A DNA stretch of 5,734 bases from Verrucomicrobiales bacterium (lineage in GTDB: Bacteria > Verrucomicrobiota > Verrucomicrobiia > Verrucomicrobiales > V1-33), in the NCBI GenBank assembly GCA_023253575.1, contig JALRGB010000663.1, forward strand, positions 1 to 5,734, in the 5' to 3' direction. A model generated the notes under the pieces. That model was given only the letters and a program-made list of their open reading frames with translations. It did not search any database and was not told the DNA's origin. Both the position numbers and the translations under genes were made by a program. This document shows, piece by piece, positions 5,387-5,734 of the stretch (positions are counted from its first letter, which is position 1; each line of letters starts with the position of its first letter).

Positions 5387-5734
5387 ATGGAACTCGACGG
5401 CGGTATTAAAATTTATTTGCGCGAAATCGGCAAGACCCCACTCCTCACCCCAGAGGAGGAGGTCAAGCTTGCCTCGCGCATCAAGAAAGGCGGACCAGAC
5501 GGCAAAAATGCCCGAGATCATATGATCCGAGCGAATTTGCGGCTGGTCGTCAAAATTGCGCAGGATTACGCTAATTACGGCCTGCCACTTCTCGACCTCA
5601 TCTCCGAAGGCAATATCGGCCTGATGAAGGCCGTTGAGCGATTTGACCCGAATAAGGGAGGCAAATTGTCGACCTACGCCGCCTGGTGGATCAAACAATC
5701 GATCAAACGAGCGCTGGCCAACCAATCGAAAACG
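5387..5734 (+). CDS. RNA polymerase sigma-70 family factor, N-terminal part (runs off the window)
   Basis: The first 116 codons of a primary-like sigma factor, which binds core RNA polymerase and recognises promoters; the stop lies beyond the right edge. Region 1.2 occupies residues 7-35 (IKIYLREIGKTPLLTPEEE), region 2.1 about 43-62, region 2.2 about 66-87 (LLDLISEGNIGLMKAVERF, core-binding), and regions 2.3-2.4 from about 88 to the edge. Tyr97, Trp100 and Trp101 correspond to the E. coli sigma-70 residues Y430, W433 and W434 that melt the -10 element. Gln104 corresponds to Q437, but Lys107 replaces T440, another -12 contact. There is no region 1.1, as in RpoS-like and short group 2 factors. 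The ATG at 5387 gives a typical family start. The leader is pyrimidine-rich without a Shine-Dalgarno sequence. I leave the symbol blank because the -10 recognition region and missing region 1.1 do not settle whether it is the housekeeping factor. Confidence 0.95.
   Translation, partial: MELDGGIKIYLREIGKTPLLTPEEEVKLASRIKKGGPDGKNARDHMIRANLRLVVKIAQDYANYGLPLLDLISEGNIGLMKAVERFDPNKGGKLSTYAAWWIKQSIKRALANQSKT

Noticed and set aside
1..5734. Mobile element, CRISPR array, tRNA/rRNA or defence genes
   Set aside because: No transposase or phage-like protein, no regularly spaced repeats of CRISPR type (the only direct repeat is a pair), and no RNA gene signature was seen.

Overview
This window looks like an ordinary, mostly core stretch of a high-GC chromosome from the PVC superphylum, most likely a Verrucomicrobiota member near the Opitutae. 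The evidence is a long secreted protein with the Pirellula/Verrucomicrobium-type architecture (propeller plus CxxCH cytochrome c) beside a RecA and a sigma-70 factor whose wording (GGKLSTYAAWWIKQSIK) I associate with that phylum. The phylum call rests on remembered protein families, not on a search.

Layout, left to right: (1) 68-1114, minus strand, a complete PLP-dependent threonine aldolase family enzyme. (2) 1268-2329, minus strand, a complete recA, 153 bp upstream of the aldolase and pointing toward it. (3) 2330-2673, a 344-bp divergent intergenic region with a candidate LexA operator on the recA side, a G-tract-rich stretch, and a 16-bp direct repeat pair spaced 43 bp apart. (4) 2674-5079, plus strand, an 801-residue secreted propeller/HEAT/cytochrome c protein. 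(5) 5080-5386, a 307-bp intergenic region that starts with three perfect hairpins and ends with a TATAAT box abutting a perfect 7-4-7 palindrome. (6) 5387-5734, plus strand, the first 116 codons of a sigma-70 family factor that runs off the window.

The genes do not form one pathway. RecA handles recombination and the SOS response. The aldolase works in cytoplasmic amino-acid metabolism and may be co-transcribed with recA, though nothing proves it. The large protein is exported and probably feeds electrons from an unknown, perhaps carbohydrate-related, substrate to its own haem. The sigma factor directs transcription.

I found no mobile element, CRISPR array, tRNA, rRNA or defence system. The points most worth checking are the LexA-like operator, the direct repeats, the palindrome at the sigma-factor promoter, apparent domain erosion in the large protein, lack of Shine-Dalgarno sequences at all four genes, and a G-over-C strand bias that ignores gene direction and then vanishes at the sigma-factor gene.
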